Positions 14,839 through 21,514 of a stretch of 21,840 bases of DNA are shown here, piece after piece. Numbering within the stretch: position 1 is the first letter of the stretch; the number at the start of each line of letters is the position of its first letter. The notes beneath the pieces are model-generated. The model had not been told where the DNA came from. It ran no database searches and saw only the letters and a program-made list of their open reading frames with translations. Location: positions 15,529 through 37,368 of the forward strand of contig CAJTTI010000029.1 of assembly GCA_910579225.1 (NCBI GenBank), read 5' to 3'. Source of the DNA: an uncultured Lachnospiraceae bacterium. GTDB taxonomy: Bacteria; Bacillota; Clostridia; Lachnospirales; Lachnospiraceae. The translations under genes were made by a program, and so were the position numbers.

Positions 14839-15225
14839 TTATTTTATCTCAGGAGAATAATAGGGTACTATGATCTTCTCTCCCGCTGTCAGCGAATCTG
14901 TTGTCATATGATTGATATTCATAACTTCATTAATATAATCTTTCCTGCTTTTGTAATAGTCCGGATTCCTATATTTTTCTGCAATCTCCCACAATGTATC
15001 CCCTTTTTGAATCTCGATATTGGCGTAGTATTTGTACATGGGTTCTTTTTCCGTGTCTTCGGCTCTGGCAAGAATCGTTCCAAATCCCACCCCAATTCCA
15101 AACATTACAACCAGTGTTACACAAAAAATCAGGATTCGTTTTCTTCGGGTCCGCTGTTCTCTCAGCGTCTGTTCCCTCCTCGCTTTCCTGAACTCTTCCC
15201 TTGTAATGGTTCCCTCTGCATACAT
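14839..15225 (-). CDS. LysM membrane protein, YneA-like SOS cell-division inhibitor candidate
   Basis: A 128-residue protein from ATG 15225, which is preceded by AAGGAG with 8 bases between; the GTG at 15234 is in frame but overlaps that ribosome site. A basic, helical cytoplasmic segment (about 1-29) is followed by one membrane helix (about 30-53) and an extracellular LysM domain (about 68-122) containing IEIQKGDTLWEIAEKY and LTAGEKIIVPY. This is the architecture of Bacillus YneA, which blocks septation during DNA damage, although this protein has a longer N-terminus (YneA has about 100 residues). The promoter carries three SOS-like boxes, which supports that reading. The lexA gene, often beside yneA, is not in this window. 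Confidence 0.8.
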   Translation of the reverse strand: MYAEGTITREEFRKARREQTLREQRTRRKRILIFCVTLVVMFGIGVGFGTILARAEDTEKEPMYKYYANIEIQKGDTLWEIAEKYRNPDYYKSRKDYINEVMNINHMTTDSLTAGEKIIVPYYSPEIK

Positions 15226-15246
15226 ATCACTCACTCCTTCTTGACT

Positions 15247-15260
15247 CGAACGTGCGTTCT
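15247..15260. promoter_or_regulatory. SOS (LexA) box 1
   Basis: CGAAC-GTGC-GTTC-T, a perfect GAAC-N4-GTTC core. It lies just downstream of the expected transcription start (about +9 to +22) and before the ribosome site of the LysM gene. Confidence 0.8.
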
Positions 15261-15274
15261 TTTGTTATGATGTT

Positions 15275-15303
15275 ATTATATATTCCGAACGTTTGTTTGT
15301 CAA
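15275..15303 (-). promoter_or_regulatory. Full-consensus sigma-A promoter of the LysM gene
   Basis: TTGACA (15298-15303), a 17-base spacer and TATAAT (15275-15280) on the minus strand, all at consensus. Such a strong promoter needs tight repression, which fits the SOS-like boxes inside and on both sides of it. Confidence 0.85.
15286..15299. promoter_or_regulatory. SOS (LexA) box 2, in the promoter spacer
   Basis: CGAAC-GTTT-GTTT-G, one base off the GAAC-N4-GTTC core. It covers most of the spacer and touches the -35 hexamer, so a bound repressor would block polymerase. Confidence 0.65.
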
Positions 15304-15312
15304 TGATAAAAT

Positions 15313-15326
15313 CGAACGTATTTTCG
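15313..15326. promoter_or_regulatory. SOS (LexA) box 3, upstream of the -35
   Basis: CGAAC-GTAT-TTTC-G, one base off the core and still flanked by C and G. It lies 9 bases upstream of the -35 hexamer. Confidence 0.5.
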
Positions 15327-15391
15327 AAAACAAGGGTTTATGTTTGGTTCTGCCCAGACAGGGCCAAGATGAAACCAGAACGGGCAGGAAC

Positions 15392-15440
15392 AAAAAAAGA
15401 GATATGTCCCCCCGGTTCAGGAGAACATATCTCTTTTTTT
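15392..15440 (-). terminator. Terminator of the symporter gene
   Basis: A perfect 16-base stem (15392-15407 with 15425-15440) begins with seven A and ends with seven T, with a 17-base loop. It starts 18 bases after the stop of the symporter gene on the minus strand and could also act on the plus strand. Confidence 0.85.
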
Positions 15441-15458
15441 ACGGACACGTAATCTGGT

Positions 15459-16919
15459 TTATGCCCTCTTCTTTCCAACTGCACAATAGAAAACAAACAA
15501 CAGAAATACGACCGCCGCAGTCATCCAGCCAGCCAGCATCACGGGACCTTTCCCGACGAACATGTCATAATATCCTTTCAGATAAATGACTACAATAATG
15601 AGCGGAATCCCATATGCCGCATAATTTTTCAGACCCTTTGGAAAGGCACGCCCGGTCCCGGCGTTGGCTTCTGCAATAAAATTGTCCCAGCCCCATCCGT
15701 TCTTCCGGGTACAGAACAGTACATATCCCAGGCTTCCAAGGGGAAGCAGATTATTGGAAACAATAAAATCTTCCAGATCCATAATGGTACTACCCTCTCC
15801 CAGCGGCTGGATCATGGACAGGACATTGTAGCCCAGCACTGCCGGCATACTCAGAAGGATGATCAGTACTGCGCTGACCAGCACGCTCTTCTGCCTGGTC
15901 CAGCCGAACAGATCCATGTCAAAAGCAATGATATTTTCAAACACTGCAATAATTGTGGACAACGCCGCAAAAGTCAGGAACAGGAAGAACAGCGAACTCC
16001 ACAGAAATCCTCCAGGCATCTGTGCAAAGATATTGGGCAATGTGATAAACACCAGACTTGGTCCGGCGCCCGGCTCGATACCATAGGCAAAACAGGCCGG
16101 AATTACAATAAATCCTGCAGTCAGCGCCACGAAGGTATCCAGGGCTGTAATACTGACCGCTTCTCCGGTCAGGCTGTGGGATCTGCCCAGATAACTTCCG
16201 AAAATCAGCATAGCTCCAATACCAAGAGATAAGGTAAAAAACGCCTGACTCAGGGCAGCGAACACCACGTTGCCAATTCCGCTCTCCACCATACGCTGAA
16301 AATCCGGGACCAGATAAAACCGGATACCCTCCATGGCGCCTTCCAAAAATACCGAATGGACCGCCAACACCAGCATAATCAGAAGCAGTGCTGCCATCAT
16401 CCATTTGGTGATTCGCTCCACACCAGATTTCAGGCCCAGCATACAGACAGCAAACCCGATGATACAGATCAGTACGGTCCAGAAAACCATAGTCGGCAGA
16501 TCCTGAAGCATCCCTCCGAATGCATTTCCAATCTGTTCAGGAGTGGCTCCGGTAAATTCTCCCGTGAGACTTCGATAACAATAATACATCATCCATCCGC
16601 CGACCATAGTATAAAACATCATCAGGAGGTAACAACCGAAGATGCCGATATACTTCAACCGATGCCAAAGAGTCCCTCCCGGGGCCAGTTCTTCAAAACT
16701 CAGAGCCACACTCTTTCTGCTCCCCCGTCCCACTGCAAACTCAAAGACCAGTACCGGAATCCCCAGGATCAGAAGAAAGGCAAGGTAGATCAGGATAAAT
16801 GCCGCTCCGCCATATACACCGCAGATATAAGGAAATTTCCATACATTTCCGATACCAATGGCGCATCCTGCAGATACCAGGATAAATCCCAGACGGGAAC
16901 CAAATTTTTCTCGTTTCAT
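15459..16919 (-). CDS. Sodium:neurotransmitter symporter (NSS/SNF) family transporter
   Basis: A 486-residue polytopic membrane protein of the LeuT fold with 11-12 hydrophobic segments. The unwound helix 1 that holds sodium and substrate shows AGCAIGIGNVWKFPY at 17-31, and helix 6 has the segment AFFTLSLGIGAM. Bacterial members import amino acids with Na+; the exact substrate cannot be read here. I start it at ATG 16919 because GGAGGA at 16931-16936 lies 11 bases upstream; ATG 16928 is only 2 bases from that site, and the farther upstream ATG at 17006 would add residues not seen in the family. A LysR gene is divergent and probably controls it. Confidence 0.92.
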   Translation of the reverse strand: MKREKFGSRLGFILVSAGCAIGIGNVWKFPYICGVYGGAAFILIYLAFLLILGIPVLVFEFAVGRGSRKSVALSFEELAPGGTLWHRLKYIGIFGCYLLMMFYTMVGGWMMYYCYRSLTGEFTGATPEQIGNAFGGMLQDLPTMVFWTVLICIIGFAVCMLGLKSGVERITKWMMAALLLIMLVLAVHSVFLEGAMEGIRFYLVPDFQRMVESGIGNVVFAALSQAFFTLSLGIGAMLIFGSYLGRSHSLTGEAVSITALDTFVALTAGFIVIPACFAYGIEPGAGPSLVFITLPNIFAQMPGGFLWSSLFFLFLTFAALSTIIAVFENIIAFDMDLFGWTRQKSVLVSAVLIILLSMPAVLGYNVLSMIQPLGEGSTIMDLEDFIVSNNLLPLGSLGYVLFCTRKNGWGWDNFIAEANAGTGRAFPKGLKNYAAYGIPLIIVVIYLKGYYDMFVGKGPVMLAGWMTAAVVFLLFVFYCAVGKKRA

Positions 16920-16956
16920 AGTTACCATAATCCTCCGTATTTCATAACGTAATATT

Positions 16957-16978
16957 GGTGCAAAATACTTTTTGCACC
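16957..16978. repeat. Perfect 9-base inverted repeat in the symporter leader
   Basis: GGTGCAAAA (16957-16965) and TTTTGCACC (16970-16978) flank TACT. It lies in the expected 5' leader of the symporter mRNA. It contains T-N11-A motifs compatible with a LysR site, or it could form an RNA hairpin. A second small palindrome (GCGGA-CTGC-TCCGC, 16987-17000) is adjacent. Confidence 0.55.
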
Positions 16979-17017
16979 TGCGATACGCGGACTGCTCCGC
17001 AATCATAACATTTTATT

Positions 17018-17046
17018 ATTATAATCAGATATTTACAGGATTGCAA
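17018..17046 (-). promoter_or_regulatory. Promoter of the symporter gene
   Basis: On the minus strand TTGCAA (17041-17046) and a perfect TATAAT (17018-17023) are 17 bases apart. The -35 hexamer is its own reverse complement and is shared with the divergent LysR promoter. Confidence 0.65.
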
Positions 17047-17069
17047 CCGTAGACTTTTTATAATAAAAT
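17041..17069 (+). promoter_or_regulatory. Promoter of the LysR gene
   Basis: TTGCAA (17041-17046) and TAAAAT (17064-17069) are 17 bases apart on the plus strand. The promoter is back to back with the symporter promoter, so one bound regulator could affect both. Confidence 0.5.
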
Positions 17070-17121
17070 AAGAAAAACTTATAGTTTGCAGACAAACAGA
17101 TTTTATGAGGAAGAACAACAG

Positions 17122-18009
17122 ATGAATATCAAACAATTAAAATATTTTATCGCAGTGGCGGAATATAAAAGTTTTACCAAAGCCGCCAATCAGTATTATA
17201 TCTCACAGACTGCCATTACCCAGCAGATCCAGGCGCTGGAAGAAGCCATGGACGTACATCTGATTGACCGGAGCCGCCGCCCCATCGCGCTGACTCCTGC
17301 AGGAAATGTGTTCCTCGGCGAGGCAAAGGCCATCTTGGAACGCATGAACACAGCCCTTGGAAAGGTCCGGGACGCTTCCACCGGACTGGTGGGAACCCTG
17401 AGGATCGGATATACCAAAGGCTATGAAAGGAGCAATCTGTCCAACACTCTGCGGGCGTTTCATCTGGAATTTCCCAATATCCTGATCACCTGCTACCGCT
17501 GCGACACGGACATGCTGGCAGCCGGACTCTTCAATGACGACTATGATATTATCTTCACCTGGGACAGCACAAACATCCTCCAGGAAAAAGGGATCGAATA
17601 TAAGCTCATGGAGCTTGCCCCTTTGGTGGTGGCGCTCTACGCGGGGCATCCTTTTGCATCCAGAAATTCTCTGAACCGCCGGGAGCTCCGTAATGAGACG
17701 ATCCTCTATATGACCCCTTCCGCCACCGGAGATTCCTTTGGCGACAACCATTTCATGGAATTGTACCGCCTGGCCGGTTATCAGCCCAACATCCTCTTTC
17801 GCTCTAACGACATCGAAAGCATCCTGATGATGGTGGCGGCTGAAGAAGGTATCTCTATCCTGCCCTCCTATGTAACCAGCAAGCTGGCTGGCGCGGACAA
17901 TCTGGTCTTCGTGCCCCTGGTGGGAGAAGGTGAATACGAAAAAATCATCTCCGTCTGGAAAAAAGAAGGTAAGAGTCAGGCACTCAGGCATTTTGTCCAG
18001 AAGATTTGA
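17122..18009 (+). CDS. LysR family transcriptional regulator
   Basis: A 295-residue regulator from ATG 17122, chosen because GAGGAAG at 17107-17113 lies upstream and the family normally begins M-N-I-K-Q-L-K-Y-F. The winged helix-turn-helix occupies about 1-60 (FTKAANQYYISQTAITQQI, then LEEAMDVHLIDR). The substrate-binding-like effector domain follows from about 90 (GTLRIGYTKGYER) to the end. The gene is divergent from the NSS transporter with a shared promoter region, the classic arrangement for a LysR protein that controls its neighbour. Its effector is probably the transported solute (inference). It converges on the ECF S gene with only 11 bases between stops. Confidence 0.93.
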   Translation: MNIKQLKYFIAVAEYKSFTKAANQYYISQTAITQQIQALEEAMDVHLIDRSRRPIALTPAGNVFLGEAKAILERMNTALGKVRDASTGLVGTLRIGYTKGYERSNLSNTLRAFHLEFPNILITCYRCDTDMLAAGLFNDDYDIIFTWDSTNILQEKGIEYKLMELAPLVVALYAGHPFASRNSLNRRELRNETILYMTPSATGDSFGDNHFMELYRLAGYQPNILFRSNDIESILMMVAAEEGISILPSYVTSKLAGADNLVFVPLVGEGEYEKIISVWKKEGKSQALRHFVQKI

Positions 18010-18020
18010 AAAAAACCTGC

Positions 18021-18572
18021 CTATACATGTACTTTTGATTCATGTGCCACCCTTCGGATATCTGGAACTGCAATCAGCACTGGATACAAAAAGATGCCGA
18101 TCACCAGACCACTGACTCCCTGGATAAGATTTGCAGGTACACTTGCCGCTGATGCTGCAGCCCCATATATCAAGGACTCACAGAGAAAGTACCCGCCAGT
18201 CACCAGAAGAATATCTCCCACTCCTCCCAGTACCACAGCCATCCAACGGCTTCTTGGCGTCTTTCCCACCTTTTGATAAAGCACTCCCGCCATAAACGCC
18301 ACAATTCCTTTGATTACAAAAGTGATGGGAACATAGAAGAAATATCCGCCAATCAGATCTGCCAGGGCAGAGCCAATGCCCGCCGCCAAAAGCCCCCAGA
18401 CAGGTCCCAGGATGACACCTGCCAGAATCACCACCGCATCTCCCGGATGGATATATCCGCCGGTCCCGGGAGTTGGGATACGAATGGACATAGTTGCAAC
18501 ACATGCAAACGCCGCAAACAATGCTGCCATCACGATTTTTTTCAGTTCCACATCTTTTAGATCAGAATACAT
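18021..18572 (-). CDS. ECF transporter S component (substrate unknown)
   Basis: A 183-residue membrane protein with six hydrophobic segments, the normal size of an ECF S subunit. It has the small-residue helix 1 (AALFAAFA, 17-24) used to dock on the ECF T subunit, then GTGGYIHPGDAVVIL at 37-50 and GSALADLIGGYFFYVPITFVIKG (split: GSALADLIGGYF, then FYVPITFVIKG), as in the riboflavin/HmpT-like S-component group. It should bind a vitamin or precursor and use the shared EcfA-EcfT module encoded elsewhere. GAGGT lies about 7 bases before ATG 18572; the ATG at 18620 has no such site. I recognise no riboswitch in the leader, so the ligand is open. Confidence 0.88.
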   Translation of the reverse strand: MYSDLKDVELKKIVMAALFAAFACVATMSIRIPTPGTGGYIHPGDAVVILAGVILGPVWGLLAAGIGSALADLIGGYFFYVPITFVIKGIVAFMAGVLYQKVGKTPRSRWMAVVLGGVGDILLVTGGYFLCESLIYGAAASAASVPANLIQGVSGLVIGIFLYPVLIAVPDIRRVAHESKVHV

Positions 18573-18590
18573 AATCAAGACCTCTTTTCT

Positions 18591-18656
18591 ATTTTTTGAT
18601 TCGGCCTCATTGTATAGCAAAACTGGAGTGAATAAAATATCCAGTAATCAAAAAAT
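18591..18656. repeat. Nested inverted repeats upstream of the ECF S gene
   Basis: ATTTTTTGATT (18591-18601) and its exact complement (18646-18656) enclose a second pair, ACTGGA (18622-18627) and TCCAGT (18640-18645). The two right arms are contiguous. On the minus strand a -10 candidate TATACA (18611-18616) falls inside the structure, without a good -35. It may be an operator region or a structured leader. Confidence 0.4.
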
Positions 18657-18698
18657 CAACCAGTCCAGTTTAGATGCACAATAAATCAATCCGTGCAA

Positions 18699-20051
18699 CT
18701 ATGTAAGTTTACGAAACAGTCGAACCAGTACAAGAACTGCCGCCGTAGCAAGAACTGCCTCCGCTGCAAGCTGCGCAAACGCCAGACCATAAAGCGGAAA
18801 CAGAAAGTTCAGAATATATAATGCCGGAATCTCCAGAACAATTTTCCGAAGGACTGCAAAGACCAGGGATTTACGCCCCATACCACAGGCCTGGAAGACG
18901 CCGACTGCCAGGAAATCCATGCACAGAAATGGAAGCGCCAGACATAACCCATGAAGGAAGCTGCTTCCATAGGCAATAATACTTTCATTCCTCATAAACA
19001 AACGAATGAAAAACTCTGAACCAGAATAGTAGCAAAAAGTGATCAACAGCAGGAAAGATATGGAAATTCTGGAAGAAAAGCGGAAGGTATTTTTCATCCT
19101 GTCCCTGTTGCCGCTGGCATAATTATAGCTGATCAGAGGCATAATCCCCTGAGACAAACCGAGAGCAATGTACATGGGAACCATATTGATCTTCTGTGCA
19201 ATCCCCATGGCCGCCACTGCATCAGAACCATAGGACGAAGTAAAATTGTTGAGCACGGTCATTCCGGTGACATTCAGAAGATTCTGAATGGCTGCAGGAA
19301 CCCCTACGCCGCAGATACTGACAACTGTAGACAATTTCGGACGGAACATGGAAGGACGTATACATACGCAGGTGTTCTCTCTCTTCCTGTACAACAGAGC
19401 CAAAAAATACAGACAGGCCACACAATTGGACAAAAAAGTGGCAAGGCCTGCCCCTGCTGCTCCCATATTCAGCCCCCAGGGCAGAATAAAAATTGGGTCC
19501 AGAACAATATTCAGCAGGCATCCGCTCATCGTTCCCACACTGGCATGAAAAGATGCCCCCTCCGCCCGTACCAGATAAGCAAGAACAACATTGAGAATGG
19601 CCGGGACTGCACCACAGGTAACTGTCCATTTTAAATATTCCCCTGTAGCGGCAACCGTCTTTGCATCCGCCCCCAGTATCAAAAAAAGGGGCTGTCTGAA
19701 AACAGTAAATAGCAGGGAAAAGATCACACCACAAAACAGGGAACAATAAAAGCCGAATGCAGAACTCCGATAGACAGTATCATAATCTTTACTGCCAAGC
19801 GCACGGCTCATCATGCTGGAACTACCTATACCAAAAAGATTGTTGACTGCATTGAATGCCAGCAGAACCGGAGCTGCCAGTGCCACGGCCGCATTCTGTA
19901 TCGGATCATTTACCATGCCTACAAAATAAGTATCCGCCAGATTATAGATTACCATAACCAGTGAACTGACAATAGTAGGCACAGACATAATCAGAACAGC
20001 TTTTGGGATCGGAGTCTTTTCAAATAATACAACTTTCTGTTCATCTTCCAT
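18699..20051 (-). CDS. MATE family efflux transporter (second copy)
   Basis: A 450-residue twelve-helix exporter from a different MATE branch than the one at 6176-7567. It starts LFEKTPIPKAVLIMSVPTI and has NLADTYFVGMVND, GIGSSSMMSRALG and the second-half repeat GVGVPAAIQNLLNV, as in the DinF/MepA-like group common in Clostridia. It exports drugs or metabolites in exchange for Na+ or H+. I start it at ATG 20051, with AAGGA about 11 bases upstream; the longer frame to 20114 would add a polar extension that runs into the inverted repeat at 20091-20119. Upstream are a good promoter and two palindromes that suggest control by a dimeric repressor not encoded next to it. Confidence 0.9.
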   Translation of the reverse strand: MEDEQKVVLFEKTPIPKAVLIMSVPTIVSSLVMVIYNLADTYFVGMVNDPIQNAAVALAAPVLLAFNAVNNLFGIGSSSMMSRALGSKDYDTVYRSSAFGFYCSLFCGVIFSLLFTVFRQPLFLILGADAKTVAATGEYLKWTVTCGAVPAILNVVLAYLVRAEGASFHASVGTMSGCLLNIVLDPIFILPWGLNMGAAGAGLATFLSNCVACLYFLALLYRKRENTCVCIRPSMFRPKLSTVVSICGVGVPAAIQNLLNVTGMTVLNNFTSSYGSDAVAAMGIAQKINMVPMYIALGLSQGIMPLISYNYASGNRDRMKNTFRFSSRISISFLLLITFCYYSGSEFFIRLFMRNESIIAYGSSFLHGLCLALPFLCMDFLAVGVFQACGMGRKSLVFAVLRKIVLEIPALYILNFLFPLYGLAFAQLAAEAVLATAAVLVLVRLFRKLT

Positions 20052-20090
20052 GTGACAGGACTTCCTTTCTGTATGATAATTTAATTCCCG

Positions 20091-20119
20091 CTTCATTGAA
20101 CTGCTGAGATTCAATGAAG
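20091..20119. promoter_or_regulatory. Perfect 10-base inverted repeat, operator candidate for the MATE gene
   Basis: CTTCATTGAA (20091-20100) and TTCAATGAAG (20110-20119) are exact complements with a 9-base centre. The repeat lies just downstream of the expected transcription start (about +7 to +35) of the MATE gene. This position and symmetry fit a roadblock operator for a TetR- or MarR-type repressor; a leader hairpin is the alternative. Confidence 0.55.
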
Positions 20120-20132
20120 TACACTTTTTGGT

Positions 20133-20161
20133 ATTGTAACATGTTCAGAACAGATTGTCAT
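20133..20161 (-). promoter_or_regulatory. Promoter of the second MATE gene
   Basis: ATGACA (20156-20161) and TACAAT (20133-20138) are 17 bases apart on the minus strand. A palindrome TGTTC-A-GAACA (20142-20152) lies in the spacer and could be another protein site. Confidence 0.6.
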
Positions 20162-20201
20162 GATGAATCAGAAGCATTTTTTAGCAGTCATGATAAAACC
20201 A

Positions 20202-20230
20202 TTTCAAATGCGGAAAATTTGTGATACAAT
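20202..20230 (+). promoter_or_regulatory. Promoter candidate of the small lipoprotein gene
   Basis: A TACAAT -10 (20225-20230) is preceded by TG one base upstream, giving an extended -10. The -35 (TTTCAA, 20202-20207, spacer 17) is poor. Confidence 0.45.
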
Positions 20231-20281
20231 TCTCTATATAAAACACCCTGTACAAACACAGAACTTGATGTGGAGGAAAAG

Positions 20282-20953
20282 ATGAGAAAACAATCAGCAA
20301 AAGGGCTCGCTGCCCTTATGGTCCTGTCTATTCTGACAGGCTGCTCAAATGATAAGACGCTGGGAGAACAATCTGCATTGACAGAAACAGAAAGCACAGC
20401 CGAACAGACTGGCTTTTCGCAGCTCCGTTTTCCTGTTACAATTGACGGACATGATATCCTTGTGGGAGAAACCACGATACAGGAACTTCTGGATGATGGT
20501 TTTCAGCTTATGGTATCAGAATGGAAAGACGAAGGCGTTGTACAATATGCCATTGACCCTGCTGCAGAACTAAAAGCCGGTTCAGAGAACAAAGAAATCT
20601 CCTTCTGGATTACAGACAATGCTTTTGCAAGGGTCTCCATAGCTGCAAGGACAAATGACATGATCGTTGGAGAAACTCCGATTACGCGCTTCGCTCTGCA
20701 TCTCTCCCATAACGCGGACACCCTGCCCGAACATATTCTGATTGATGGCGTGCCGGTTACAGAGCTTACACGTAAAAAAGCCTGGGAAATGTTCCCGGAT
20801 TTTGAGCAGGAAGATCTGTCGGTTACACAGCGTGATTCGGATTTGATCTGCAGTCTGATGTTCAGCCCAAGAACATTGGCTTTATACCAGTTCTCTCTTC
20901 GGGAAACTTACGGAGAAGAGCCAGAACTGGAGATCAAAGTACCTTCTATATAA
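20282..20953 (+). CDS. Small lipoprotein of unknown function
   Basis: A 223-residue protein with a clear lipoprotein signal: MRKQSAKG, a hydrophobic stretch, then L18-T19-G20-C21. The mature part is acidic, begins with a Ser/Thr/Glu linker, and has mixed alpha-beta composition without a motif I recognise. A segment near 60-75 (VGETTIQELLDDGFQL) is the kind of helix found in small repeats of secreted Clostridial proteins. GGAGGA at 20272-20277 supports ATG 20282 over the GTG at 20270, which overlaps it. It is divergent from the MATE gene, and the tRNA genes start 65 bases after its stop. No function can be given. Confidence 0.8.
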   Translation: MRKQSAKGLAALMVLSILTGCSNDKTLGEQSALTETESTAEQTGFSQLRFPVTIDGHDILVGETTIQELLDDGFQLMVSEWKDEGVVQYAIDPAAELKAGSENKEISFWITDNAFARVSIAARTNDMIVGETPITRFALHLSHNADTLPEHILIDGVPVTELTRKKAWEMFPDFEQEDLSVTQRDSDLICSLMFSPRTLALYQFSLRETYGEEPELEIKVPSI

Positions 20954-20981
20954 CAATTTTTATATTTCCTCAATTTTTATC

Positions 20982-21009
20982 TTGTTTTTTCTGCCAAAAG
21001 TGCTATAAT
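20982..21009 (+). promoter_or_regulatory. Promoter of the tRNA pair
   Basis: TTGTTT (20982-20987) and a perfect TATAAT (21004-21009) with a 16-base spacer, ending 9 bases before the first tRNA. Confidence 0.6.
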
Positions 21010-21018
21010 AAAGGACAT

Positions 21019-21092
21019 GGAAGCATAGCTCAGCCGGGATGAGCGTTCGCCTCACACGCGAGAGGTCATGGGTTCGAGCCCCATTGCTTCCA
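21019..21092 (+). tRNA. tRNA-Val (anticodon CAC)
   Basis: All arms fold. The acceptor GGAAGCA pairs with TGCTTCC (21085-21091), discriminator A. The D stem is GCTC/GAGC. The anticodon loop CTCACAC holds CAC. The T arm is ATGGG-TTCGAGC-CCCAT. CCA is not encoded. It reads GUG valine codons. Confidence 0.93.
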
Positions 21093-21106
21093 TTTTCTTA
21101 TAGTAA

Positions 21107-21179
21107 GGGGCATTAGCGCAGTTGGGAGCGCGCAACATTCGCATTGTTGAGGCCGTGGGTTCGAATCCCATATGCTCCA
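21107..21179 (+). tRNA. tRNA-Ala (anticodon CGC)
   Basis: The acceptor GGGGCAT pairs with ATGCTCC (one G-U pair), discriminator A at 21179. The D stem is GCGC/GCGC, the anticodon stem CAACA/TGTTG with loop TTCGCAT holding CGC, and the T arm GTGGG-TTCGAAT-CCCAT pairs over its central bases. CCA is not encoded. It reads GCG alanine codons. It lies 14 bases after tRNA-Val, in one transcript. Confidence 0.9.
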
Positions 21180-21181
21180 GG

Positions 21182-21220
21182 AAGCGGAAAAGCTTGTAAC
21201 AGTAGGCTTTTCCGCTTTTT
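21182..21220 (+). terminator. Terminator of the tRNA pair
   Basis: AAGCGGAAAAGC (21182-21193) and GCTTTTCCGCTT (21206-21217) form a 12-base stem followed by further T. Confidence 0.88.
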
Positions 21221-21226
21221 GACTGA

Positions 21227-21514
21227 ACGGAATTCTGTACATCTGGACTTCTGACTTGCCAGGCCCTGAAGGAACGGGGATATCTCACCACCTTTTATCA
21301 GGACCGCAACCGAAGGACCATCCATCTGAAGCTCTGCCGGGAAGCAGATGAAGCAATCGCAGCCGGACTCGCAGCCCAAAATCGTTTCGTTTCTGTTCTT
21401 CTGGAAGGTTTTACAGATGAAGAAAAAGCACAGTTTTAAAAATACCTGTGCCGGATCACGAACAATCTGCAGTCACATCTTCAGAAAATACAATCAGGGG
21501 GAATGGCGCCATGA
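21227..21514 (+). pseudogene. Truncated MarR family regulator remnant
   Basis: One frame from just after a TGA (21224-21226) reads TSGLLTCQALKERGYL, then DRNRRTIHLKL, then VLLEGFTDEEKAQF. These are the recognition helix end, wing and dimer helix of a MarR regulator. A TAA at 21437-21439 interrupts it, after which the same frame continues KYLCRITNNLQSHLQKIQ to a TGA at 21512-21514. The N-terminal half and any start codon are missing; the tRNA terminator lies where they should be. The final TGA overlaps the ATG of the permease as ATGA, the mark of an operon that once was intact. Confidence 0.75.

Noticed and set aside
15293..15589. A 98-residue plus-strand frame across the SOS region
   Set aside because: It runs through the symporter terminator and into the symporter gene in antisense, with no ribosome site.
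18573..18698. A vitamin riboswitch (TPP, FMN, cobalamin) before the ECF S gene
   Set aside because: None of the conserved core sequences of these classes is visible in the leader.
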